Shown: one piece after another, positions 16,135 through 22,309 of the stretch
Numbering within the stretch: the first letter of the stretch is position 1
How the letters are laid out: each line of letters opens with the position of its first letter
Assembly (NCBI GenBank): GCA_031421855.1
Contig: JANOPN010000133.1
Location: forward strand, 1-22,979
From: JAAFHN01 sp031421855
GTDB lineage: Bacteria; Pseudomonadota; Gammaproteobacteria; Burkholderiales; Burkholderiaceae_C
Reading direction: 5' to 3'
Length of the DNA: 22,979 bases
Translations under genes and position numbers: made by a program
Notes under the pieces: model-generated
Seen by the model: only the letters and a program-made list of their open reading frames with translations
The model's database searches: none
What the model was told of the DNA's origin: nothing

Positions 16135-16664
16135 GCTTGACCCAAAGCAGTTAAGTTCGCGGCCAAACGCTCTGCAGTGAGCTGCTCATCAGGCAGCTCG
16201 ACCAAGGCCCGAATGCGTCGATCGATCTGAACCAACAGCGCATCAAAAGCCAGCCGCTTGGTCGCATCGCTGGCATCACCTGCGCTTGGATCGGCATAGC
16301 CCCAGTGAGCTCGAGCCGGGTGGCGCGAGCTGATCGGCCCTGAAAACAATGGGCAGGACTCCCCGGCAGCGCTGTCGCAAACCGTGATGACCGCATGCAG
16401 CGTCGGCGCGTTAGGCGCGACAAACGCGTCCCAACTTTTGCTGCTCAAACCGCCAATGTCGATGCCGTTTGCGGCCAAAGCCGCCAAGCCCAAGGGGTTG
16501 GGTTGCTGGTTCTCGCGGGGCGAGCTGCCCGCCGAGAACGCCTCAAACCGCCCGCCCGCATGGTGGCGAAGCAGCGCCTCGGCCAAAATGCTGCGGGCAG
16601 AGTTGTGGGTACACACAAACAAGATGCGCGTCGGTACGCACTGGATAGTCGAGCTCAGCAGCAT
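16131..16664 (-). CDS. arsC: Arsenate reductase, LMW-phosphatase type
   Basis: Reduces arsenate to arsenite in the cytoplasm using a Cys cascade, probably recharged by thioredoxin. The 177-residue form starts at the ATG at 16664, with AAAGAAGG 7 nt upstream. The longer frame to 16721 lies within arsI and adds an unrelated head. The P-loop is VCTHNSARS with Cys18. Further Cys at 96 (VITVCDSA) and 104 (ESCPLF), and ADPS with Asp125, complete the LMW-PTP-like ArsC pattern. It overlaps arsI by 10 nt and the aquaporin gene by 4 nt. A C-terminal extension of about 30 residues after the core is common in this group. Confidence 0.94.
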   Translation of the reverse strand: MLLSSTIQCVPTRILFVCTHNSARSILAEALLRHHAGGRFEAFSAGSSPRENQQPNPLGLAALAANGIDIGGLSSKSWDAFVAPNAPTLHAVITVCDSAAGESCPLFSGPISSRHPARAHWGYADPSAGDASDATKRLAFDALLVQIDRRIRALVELPDEQLTAERLAANLTALGQA

Positions 16665-17179
16665 GCGCTGGCCTTCTTTGCGACTGGAATCACGTCGGTC
16701 GTGCTGCGTGGCGCACAGCAAGCTGATCCTGAATTCGTAGCACCCGAGTCAATGGATTCGGTGACCAAAGGCATATTATTCATCAAATTTGCCGTTGCCG
16801 ATGCTTCGTTGAAGGTCGGGATCGAATCCAACGTGTGAAATTGCTCCCAAGCTACACCTTGAGGATCGGTCACCCAGTGTTTGGTGCTGCGGGCGTAGCA
16901 ACAAGTGCCGGTGCCTTCGTCCAACATGGCTTTGTCGGCGGCCACGGCCTGCGCCATCATTTGCGGCAACTGAAGCGCGTCATCGGTCTGAAAACCCAAG
17001 TGGTCAATGCCCGACGACTTTCCCCGCGTTGATATGGCGAAGTTGATCGGCGGGTCTTCCAACATCCATTTGGCGTAATCTGATTCCACTCGGGTGGGCT
17101 CAGTGGCAAACAGCGCGCTATAGAAGCGCAGGTTCTCGCTCAAGTCAGTGACGTGCATGTGCAGATGAAAGCGTTTCAT
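16655..17179 (-). CDS. arsI: ArsI/CadI-type glyoxalase-fold protein (putative C-As lyase)
   Basis: A 174-residue vicinal-oxygen-chelate protein. ArsI uses Fe(II) and oxygen to break the carbon-arsenic bond of trivalent organoarsenicals such as methylarsenite. Diagnostic features are the vicinal Cys pair TCCYARSTKHWVTDP (Cys93-Cys94) and probable metal ligands in HLHMHV (His5/His7), DHLGF (His60) and WEQFH (Glu112). The start at 17179 has CAGGAGATCCC directly upstream and overlaps the arsR stop by 4 nt. The C-terminal tail has two more Cys pairs (SACC at 152-155 and 171-174). Repeat copy 5 lies within the tail and encodes MPLVTESIDSG. A CadI-like metal-induced role without lyase activity is the alternative. 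Confidence 0.88.
   Translation of the reverse strand: MKRFHLHMHVTDLSENLRFYSALFATEPTRVESDYAKWMLEDPPINFAISTRGKSSGIDHLGFQTDDALQLPQMMAQAVAADKAMLDEGTGTCCYARSTKHWVTDPQGVAWEQFHTLDSIPTFNEASATANLMNNMPLVTESIDSGATNSGSACCAPRSTTDVIPVAKKASACC
16722..16784 (-). repeat. Palindromic repeat element, copy 5 (in-frame in the arsI tail)
   Basis: On the minus strand it reads ATGAATAATATGCCTTTGG, TCACCGAATCCATTG and GGTGCTAC. It matches copy 2 at about 37 of 48 positions from its ATG. The palindromic end is degraded. In frame it encodes MNNMPLVTESIDSG, compared with KEPLVTEFIEF in the aquaporin copy. Confidence 0.7.
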
Positions 17180-17577
17180 GGGATCTCCTGGGGACAACAA
17201 ACAACAGATGGAATGGATTCGGACTCCGCGCAAGGCTCGCCTTCGCAACAGTGCGCCGTGAGGTAGCCGAGCAGGGCATTCATTTGGGCAAACGCCGCGC
17301 GATACACCACAAACCGCCCTTGTTGCTCAGCGCTCACCAGCCCGGCGTGGCTCAGCTCTTTGAGGTGAAACGACAGCGCGCTTGGCGCAATGCCAAGCTG
17401 AGCGGCTATGGCTCCAGCAGCAATGCCCTTAGGCCCCGCGAGCACCAAGGCACGAAATGCACGCAAGCGCTGAACTTGCGCCAAGGCCGCCAACGCAACC
17501 ACGGCACCGCGTTCGGCAATCAGCGGTGCCGGTTCGTCTTGTTTCGTCGGCATGAGCGTGAGCGGTTGTGCGAGCAT
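17176..17577 (-). CDS. arsR: ArsR-family arsenic-responsive repressor
   Basis: A 133-residue winged-helix repressor. The DNA-binding helices are in AAQLGIAPSALSFHLKELSH (58-77), followed by the wing GRFVVYRA. Arsenite sensing is suggested by a Cys cluster at the C-terminus: HCCEGEPC (Cys110, 111, 116) plus a further CC at 127-128, placed as in C-terminal-site ArsR proteins. It heads the operon arsR-arsI-arsC-aquaporin, and its stop overlaps arsI by 4 nt. The ATG at 17577 lies 6 nt after a TATAAT and lacks a Shine-Dalgarno, so the mRNA may be leaderless; Met9 is an alternative start. A 16-bp perfect palindrome overlaps its promoter. Confidence 0.93.
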   Translation of the reverse strand: MLAQPLTLMPTKQDEPAPLIAERGAVVALAALAQVQRLRAFRALVLAGPKGIAAGAIAAQLGIAPSALSFHLKELSHAGLVSAEQQGRFVVYRAAFAQMNALLGYLTAHCCEGEPCAESESIPSVVCCPQEIP

Positions 17578-17583
17578 GTTGCA

Positions 17584-17612
17584 ATTATATCAATATTTCA
17601 ATAATTATTGAA
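17584..17612 (-). promoter_or_regulatory. arsR promoter and operator
   Basis: On the minus strand a perfect TATAAT (-10, 17589-17584) lies 17 bp after TTCAAT (17612-17607). The -35 and spacer are covered by a perfect 16-bp palindrome, TTCAATAATTATTGAA (17597-17612), a form typical of ArsR sites. Binding there would block the ars operon, and the site lies within the arsR/olsB-like divergent region. Confidence 0.8.
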
Positions 17613-17648
17613 TAATAAAACTTATCGCGTCACCCACTCTTCATTCAG

Positions 17649-17687
17649 CTGCAACGGGCTTGTCACATCACCTGACGAAACTGTCAC
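17649..17687 (+). promoter_or_regulatory. Pho-box-like promoter of the olsB-like gene
   Basis: CTGCAAC (17649) and TTGTCAC (17660) form an 11-bp-period Pho box. After exactly 10 nt comes GAAACT (17677-17682), the same hexamer at the same distance as upstream of ppk1. A perfect extra half-site CTGTCAC overlaps it at 17681-17687. Confidence 0.6.
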
Positions 17688-17706
17688 TCATCAACAGGAG
17701 AGCACG

Positions 17707-18588
17707 ATGCGCGACTTCCCCGTCCCTACACTTGGATTTGAACAAATGCTGCCCCAGTCGGGCTCAGGTACTGGTTTTTTTGGGCGCGCAGGCCAGCCTG
17801 CGATTCATGCCCTGCGATCCACCCATGAATTAACCCGCACACCCCGCGAGTCTGCAGCGATTCACGCGACTTGGGCCGTCAACTTAGATGAGGTTCGCGA
17901 GGCTCAGCGCCTTCGCTACAGCGTTTTTGCTGATGAGATGGGCGCGCAGCTGACTTCGCCGCTGCCGGGTCATGACATCGATGCCTTCGACGACTTCTGT
18001 GAGCACTTGATCGTTCGGGCTGTTGACACCAACCAAGTGGTCGGCACGTACCGGGTACTGATGCCCGATCAGGCAAAACGCATGGGCAGCTGGTACACCG
18101 AAACTGAATTTGACCTCAGCGATTGCCGCTTAACAAGGGCCAGCACGGTCGAACTTGGCCGCAGCTGCGTTCACCAAAGCCACAGAACGGGTCCAGCAAT
18201 CTTCGCGTTGTGGTCAGAATTAGCGAGCTTCATGGCCAAACACGACATGGAGACCATGATCGGCTGCGCCAGCATTCCCATGCGCTGCGCCGGTCAAGCC
18301 TTTGCGCTTGGGCCCTCCATGGCGGCAAGCGTCTTTCGCAAGCTGGGCTCATGCGTGGCTGAGCCCGGTCACCGTGCCAAACCCTTGTGCCCGTTACCCA
18401 TCACCGAGCTCGATGACTCACTCGATGTCGAGCCGCCGGCGCTCATCAAAGCATACCTTCGCCTAGGGGCTGGCATTTTGGGCGAGCCCGCCTGGGACCC
18501 AGACTTCAATACGGCAGACCTGCCCATGTGCATGCGCTTGGGCGACTTGCCCTCTCGGTATCGCAAGCACTTCACGCGCAAAGCGTGA
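17707..18588 (+). CDS. OlsB-like GNAT N-acyltransferase (ornithine-lipid type)
   Basis: A 293-residue member of the Acetyltransf_5/COG3176 family that includes OlsB, which N-acylates ornithine to start ornithine-lipid synthesis. Family blocks are RLRYSVFADEMGA (68-80), DAFDDFCEHLIV (92-103), VVGTYRVL (111-118), ELGRSCVHQSHRTG (149-162) and a C-terminal PPALIKAYLRLGAG with AWDPDFNTADL. The start at 17707 has CAGGAG 6 nt upstream; the longer frame from 17608 runs through the arsR operator. No OlsA-like acyltransferase is in the window, so the product is unproven. Ornithine lipids replace phospholipids under phosphate starvation in rhizobia through PhoB, which fits the Pho-box-like sequence upstream. 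The family was earlier mis-named hemolysin. Confidence 0.82.
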   Translation: MRDFPVPTLGFEQMLPQSGSGTGFFGRAGQPAIHALRSTHELTRTPRESAAIHATWAVNLDEVREAQRLRYSVFADEMGAQLTSPLPGHDIDAFDDFCEHLIVRAVDTNQVVGTYRVLMPDQAKRMGSWYTETEFDLSDCRLTRASTVELGRSCVHQSHRTGPAIFALWSELASFMAKHDMETMIGCASIPMRCAGQAFALGPSMAASVFRKLGSCVAEPGHRAKPLCPLPITELDDSLDVEPPALIKAYLRLGAGILGEPAWDPDFNTADLPMCMRLGDLPSRYRKHFTRKA

Positions 18589-18885
18589 ACCAAGAAACAG
18601 CAGTTGACCACTCGCATCTCTTTATAAGTGATTGATTTTTCATGTGTTTTTGGCTTCTAACTGGCTCACTGGTTGGGTGACTTCGCTACACACCCGATTG
18701 AACCGCCATGACGCACGTCGGGCGCGTTGCTCCTCCTTGCGCCCAAAGGGGCGCCGCGTCGTCGCGCCTTCCCGGCACACGTCACGGCGGCCCACTCGGG
18801 CGTGTTCAACTGTTGTTTCTAGGTTGAAGCCGACGCCGAGTGATTTGACACAAAACCGTCACAGCACTCGCTGAAACTAAGGGCC
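18589..18885. other. Non-coding stretch with long imperfect inverted repeat before ppk1
   Basis: No credible gene lies here. The centre holds an imperfect 26-nt inverted repeat (18688-18713 with 18780-18805, 21 of 26 matching). Inside are a second stem, GGCGCG (18721-18726) with CGCGCC (18763-18768), and an apical 6-bp hairpin, GCGCCC-AAAG-GGGCGC, near 18740-18755. The whole about 118-nt block can fold as one long arm. It could be a structured repeat, a small RNA or the transcript end of the olsB-like gene. It is GC-richer than its flanks. Confidence 0.5.
18845..18878 (+). promoter_or_regulatory. Pho box and -10 element of ppk1
   Basis: TTGACAC (18845-18851), AAAA, then CCGTCAC (18856-18862) form a standard Pho box. 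GAAACT follows after exactly 10 nt (18873-18878). The transcript would begin within a few bases of the ppk1 ATG at 18886. Confidence 0.65.
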
Positions 18886-21132
18886 ATGAAATCCACCATG
18901 ACAACTGACGTCGCAACTACTTTGCCGCTTGAGCCGCCGGCCAACGCAAAATTGCCGAGCAAGCCGCGAGAAAAGCGCGCACCGGTACTCGTGCCCTTGC
19001 TTGATCGCGATGTCAGTATTTTGGCGTTTCATGCGCGGGTTTTACACATGGCGCAGCGTGAAGACGTTCCGCTGCTGGAGCGATTGAAGTTTTTGTGCAT
19101 CGTGTCGTCCAATTTGGACGAATTTTTCGAAGTGCGCGGCGAGCCCCATTTGACGGCCTTTCAGTCAGGTACGACCACCGAGTCTGCAAGCCCGAAGTCA
19201 TTTTTATCCACCAGTGAGCGCGCGCACGCCTTGGTTCTGAGCCAATATCAGTTGTTCAACGATGTGCTTCATCCAGCGCTGGCTTCTGCGGGCATTGGAT
19301 TATTGAGTCACAACGAGAGAACATCGGTTCAGCGCAAATGGGTCGAAAAGTACTTCAATGCCCAAGTCCGGCCACTTTTAGTCCCCGTTTCACTCGATCC
19401 GTCGCACCCATTTCCGCAGGTCGCCAACAAGTCTTTGAACTTCATTGTGCAGCTCAGCGGTCGCGTGGCGCTTGGGCGAGGCAACGAAGTCGCCATCGTC
19501 AAAGTCCCGCGTGCTTTGCCACGGATCATCCGCCTGCCTGAGCACTTGAGCCCAGGCGTCGAGTGTTTTGTGTCGCTCACCAGCGTCATTCGGGCGCACT
19601 TGGGTGAGATGTTCAGCGGCCGGGTGGTTGAAACCTTTTCGCAGTTTCGGGTTACTCGGCACTCTGATCTTGCGGTCGACGAAGACGAAGTCAAAAACCT
19701 ACGCACCGCGTTGCGACAAGGTCTGCATCAGAGAAATTTCGGTGCGGCTGTCCGAGTTGAAGTGTCCAGCAGTTGCTCAGAAGAACTCGCCCAGCGCCTG
19801 CTTCAAGAGTTTGGCCTGCCCCAGCAGTCGCTGTACCGGGTCAAGGGCCCGGTCAACTTGGTGCGCTACATGCAACTGTGCGACATGGTGGAGCGAGAGG
19901 AGTTGAAGTACCCGGCTTTTTTACCGGAGTGGCCGACTGCCTTTTCGCCCAGCTTGCCGATGTTGGCGCAAATTGCGAAACGCGATGTTCTGACCCATCA
20001 CCCGTTTGAGTCGTTTGACGCCGTGCTTCAAATGTTGCGGGAGGCGGTCAACGATCCAGAAGTTCTGGCGATCAAGCAAACCATTTATCGAACCGGATCC
20101 GACCCGCGCATGTTGGATTTGTATCGGCAGGCTCTGAAAAGCGGCAAAGAAGTCCTGGCCGTGGTCGAACTCAAGGCCCGATTCGACGAAGAGGCGAACA
20201 TCAACTGGGCAGAACAGTTGGAACAATTGGGTGCGCAGGTTGTATACGGCGTGGTGGGCTTGAAAACCCACGCCAAAATGTTGCTCATCACGCGGCGCGA
20301 GGGTGGCAAATTGCGCCGCTACGGCCACGTCAGTACCGGCAACTACAACCCAAAAACGGCGCGGCTGTACACCGATATCGGCCACTTCACGGCCGACGCT
20401 GCGATGACCGCTGACATGGACGCTGTCTTCTCGCAGCTCTCTAGCCACTCGCCGACTGGCCGCCTCAAGCGGCTCATGGTAGCGCCCCAAGGGCTGCACG
20501 CGGGCATGATGCGCCGAATCAAAGAATGTGCGGTGGTTGCCTCAAAGGGCGTGAGCGCGCGCATCGTGGCCAAAATGAACGCATTGACCGATATTGCGTT
20601 GATTGATGCGTTGGTTGCCGCTGGTCAGGCCGGCGTTCAGGTTGACTTGATCGTTCGAGGGGCCTGCAAGTTGGCCCCGCAATTGAGCGGCGTCACTGAC
20701 AACATACGGGTTCGTTCAGTCGTGGGGCGTTTTTTAGAGCATTCGCGAATCTTCTACTTCAAACACGGCGACACCGAGTCACTCTATCTCGCGAGCGCTG
20801 ACTGGATGACGCGCAACATGGTGCGTCGAATTGAAATTGGCTGGCCGATCGTGGATCCGCTGCTGCGTGCTCGCGTGATTGATCAATGCCTTGAGCCGTA
20901 TTTACTTGACAACATGGATGCGTGGAGCTTGAAAGCCGATGGCAGTTACGTGCATTGCGCCGCAAAAATCAGCCCCAAAAAGTTGACGAATGCGAATCTT
21001 GCGGCTACCAAGTCCTCAGACGGGCGATTCAGTGTCCACCAAAGTCTGATCGATGCACACAGCGAAACGCGTCGCCAATCCGTCACGAGCGAACAAGCCC
21101 GAGTTCGGGCGACAGCGCGGCGTCACAGATAA
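18886..21132 (+). CDS. ppk1: Polyphosphate kinase 1
   Basis: PPK1 makes long-chain polyphosphate from ATP. Length is 748 residues, with a roughly 35-residue leader before LLDRDVSILAFHARVL. The N-terminal domain has ERLKFLCIVSSNLDEFFEVR (65-84), and the head domain follows. The catalytic part has AIKQTIYRTGSD (396-407), the autophosphorylated His462 in LKTHAKM, RRYGHVSTGNYNP (477-489), a second conserved His619 in RFLEHSRIFYF, and SADWMTRN (637-644). The C-terminal 60 residues are an Arg/Ser-rich tail. The first ATG has AAGG very close; a second Met at codon 5 is possible. A Pho box lies just upstream. sixA follows at 23 nt, so the two are probably co-transcribed. Confidence 0.97.
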   Translation: MKSTMTTDVATTLPLEPPANAKLPSKPREKRAPVLVPLLDRDVSILAFHARVLHMAQREDVPLLERLKFLCIVSSNLDEFFEVRGEPHLTAFQSGTTTESASPKSFLSTSERAHALVLSQYQLFNDVLHPALASAGIGLLSHNERTSVQRKWVEKYFNAQVRPLLVPVSLDPSHPFPQVANKSLNFIVQLSGRVALGRGNEVAIVKVPRALPRIIRLPEHLSPGVECFVSLTSVIRAHLGEMFSGRVVETFSQFRVTRHSDLAVDEDEVKNLRTALRQGLHQRNFGAAVRVEVSSSCSEELAQRLLQEFGLPQQSLYRVKGPVNLVRYMQLCDMVEREELKYPAFLPEWPTAFSPSLPMLAQIAKRDVLTHHPFESFDAVLQMLREAVNDPEVLAIKQTIYRTGSDPRMLDLYRQALKSGKEVLAVVELKARFDEEANINWAEQLEQLGAQVVYGVVGLKTHAKMLLITRREGGKLRRYGHVSTGNYNPKTARLYTDIGHFTADAAMTADMDAVFSQLSSHSPTGRLKRLMVAPQGLHAGMMRRIKECAVVASKGVSARIVAKMNALTDIALIDALVAAGQAGVQVDLIVRGACKLAPQLSGVTDNIRVRSVVGRFLEHSRIFYFKHGDTESLYLASADWMTRNMVRRIEIGWPIVDPLLRARVIDQCLEPYLLDNMDAWSLKADGSYVHCAAKISPKKLTNANLAATKSSDGRFSVHQSLIDAHSETRRQSVTSEQARVRATARRHR

Positions 21133-21155
21133 ACCCATTCAGGCGAGCAAAGACC

Positions 21156-21686
21156 GTGGATTTGATCTTGTGGAGACACGCCGATGCTGGAATCGCGGGC
21201 GAGGGCGACGAAGATTTGCTTCGCCCCTTAAGCGCCAAGGGCAACAAGCAAGCGCAGCGGATGGCGCAGTGGCTTGCCAGGCAATTGCCCGAGTCAAGTC
21301 GCGTCATCAGCAGCCCTGCTCAACGAACGATCGACACCGCAAAGCACCTAGGCCGACCGTTCAAAAAGCGCCTTGAGCTGTCGCCTGATGCGAGCGTCGA
21401 TGATTTCCTGGGGTTGATCTATCGACCAAACTTCAAAGGGACGACGGTCGTTGTCGGCCACCAACCGACGCTGGGCAACGTGGTTGCCCAGCTGGTTGGC
21501 ATTTCAACTGACGGGGCTGAATCCGAAATCGACCTAACCCATTTGACGGATATGTCGGATACCCATACCGAGTTGCGTCCCACCGTGAGCATCAAGAAAG
21601 GTGCAGTTTGGTGGCTGAGGCGCAAATCCGCGTTTGAGCACGCTCGCTGGGTGGTTGTGACGGTTCAAACGCCCGAGCTGCTGTAG
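21156..21686 (+). CDS. sixA: SixA-type histidine phosphatase
   Basis: A 176-residue histidine-phosphatase-superfamily protein. The catalytic RHA motif is LWRHADAG (Arg7-His8), followed by SSPAQRTIDTA (52-62, with Arg57) and the second catalytic His in VVVGHQPTLGN (His102). SixA in E. coli dephosphorylates phosphohistidine on HPt/PTS proteins. I start at GTG 21156, because the longer frame runs back through ppk1 and the family begins directly with (M)DLILWRHA. It lies 23 nt after ppk1, a common pairing in Burkholderiales. A weak AGGCGAG precedes the start. Physiological substrate unknown. Confidence 0.9.
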   Translation: MDLILWRHADAGIAGEGDEDLLRPLSAKGNKQAQRMAQWLARQLPESSRVISSPAQRTIDTAKHLGRPFKKRLELSPDASVDDFLGLIYRPNFKGTTVVVGHQPTLGNVVAQLVGISTDGAESEIDLTHLTDMSDTHTELRPTVSIKKGAVWWLRRKSAFEHARWVVVTVQTPELL

Positions 21687-21702
21687 AGAGCCCTCTGAGC
21701 GC

Positions 21703-22221
21703 TCATTTGCCCTTGCGACGTCCAACTTTGAGAACGGCCAAGCCATTCAATCCGGCGACGAGTGCAGCGGGCTCCATCGACATCAACAAGACAAGTCCAA
21801 AGCGCAACAACTCGCTTTTCTTGGATTCACGCCCTGCAATCAGTGTGCGTGCTTTGAGCGTTGCAATGGCAGCGTACTCTTGGGCAGGCATTGTGAAGCT
21901 GTCACGCACAAGCTTGGCAGGTTTGGTCAGTGCGGGCACATCGGCGGTTGACGCGACTGCGCGCTTGGCGGGCTTTGCTGGTTTCGTTGCTTTTGCAGCC
22001 ACCTTGGTTACCGATTTAGTCACCGATTTAGTTACTACTTTCGCCACAGCTTTCGTGGGCGCTTTTGCTTCAAGAGCAGCGGCGCTTGTTTTTGCGACTG
22101 GTTTGGTCTTTTTTGGCGCGGCTGGTGCGGGTAATTTGTTCGGTTTGCGCGCAGGCACTGATGGGCTGACAGCCGCCGGTGCAGTCGCTGACGTTGTCAA
22201 TGGTTTGGCGGTGTTGGGCAT
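21703..22221 (-). CDS. Lys/Ala/Pro-rich tail fused to RHH-like domain, hypothetical
   Basis: A 172-residue protein in two parts. Residues 1-100 are Lys/Ala/Pro/Val-rich with repeats such as VTKSVTKSVTK and KPAKPAKRAV, like histone-H1-like bacterial tails. Residues about 105-155 read VRDSFTMPAQEYAAIATLK, then RTLIAGRESKKSELLRFGL. This strand-helix-helix pattern with a KKSELLR second helix resembles ribbon-helix-helix DNA-binding domains. The ATG at 22221 has AAAGGA 10 nt upstream. A 36-bp palindrome overlies its promoter region, suggesting autoregulation. It is convergent with sixA (16 nt apart) and downstream of ppx. The long plus-strand frame over it is a compositional shadow. Function unknown; nucleoid binding is inference. 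Confidence 0.75.
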   Translation of the reverse strand: MPNTAKPLTTSATAPAAVSPSVPARKPNKLPAPAAPKKTKPVAKTSAAALEAKAPTKAVAKVVTKSVTKSVTKVAAKATKPAKPAKRAVASTADVPALTKPAKLVRDSFTMPAQEYAAIATLKARTLIAGRESKKSELLRFGLVLLMSMEPAALVAGLNGLAVLKVGRRKGK

Positions 22222-22233
22222 GATGAGTAAGTC

Positions 22234-22269
22234 CTTTAAAATGGTGTAAATAGTTTATACCATTTAAAG
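22234..22269 (-). promoter_or_regulatory. AT-rich palindrome upstream of the RHH-like gene
   Basis: ATGGTGTAAA (22241-22250), TAG, TTTATACCAT (22254-22263): 10-bp arms with one mismatch, flanked by CTTTAAA and TTTAAAG. On the minus strand it includes a TATAAA-like hexamer and abuts the AAAGGA ribosome site. A symmetric operator is what an RHH dimer pair would bind. It is not a terminator (AT-rich, no T-run). Confidence 0.6.
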
Positions 22270-22309
22270 AAGAATAGAGCACAAAACATGCAGTCCGCTC
22301 AAGCGGCGC

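Noticed and set aside
17608..17706. Longer start for the olsB-like protein
   Set aside because: The region is the arsR operator and Pho-box promoter; CAGGAG points to the ATG at 17707.
18630..18690. GATTTTTCATG to TTCGCTAC stretch as another element copy
   Set aside because: It shares the head and a TTGGGT block loosely, but an alignment needs several gaps and there is no ATAGC partner.
20922..21155. Longer SixA start within ppk1
   Set aside because: These codons overlap the ppk1 C-terminus in another frame and look unlike the family; the GTG at 21156 gives the normal N-terminus.
21707..22249. Plus-strand 180-residue Ala/Gly-rich frame
   Set aside because: Mirror of the Lys/Ala-rich minus gene; the minus strand has a ribosome site, a promoter palindrome and an RHH-like domain.
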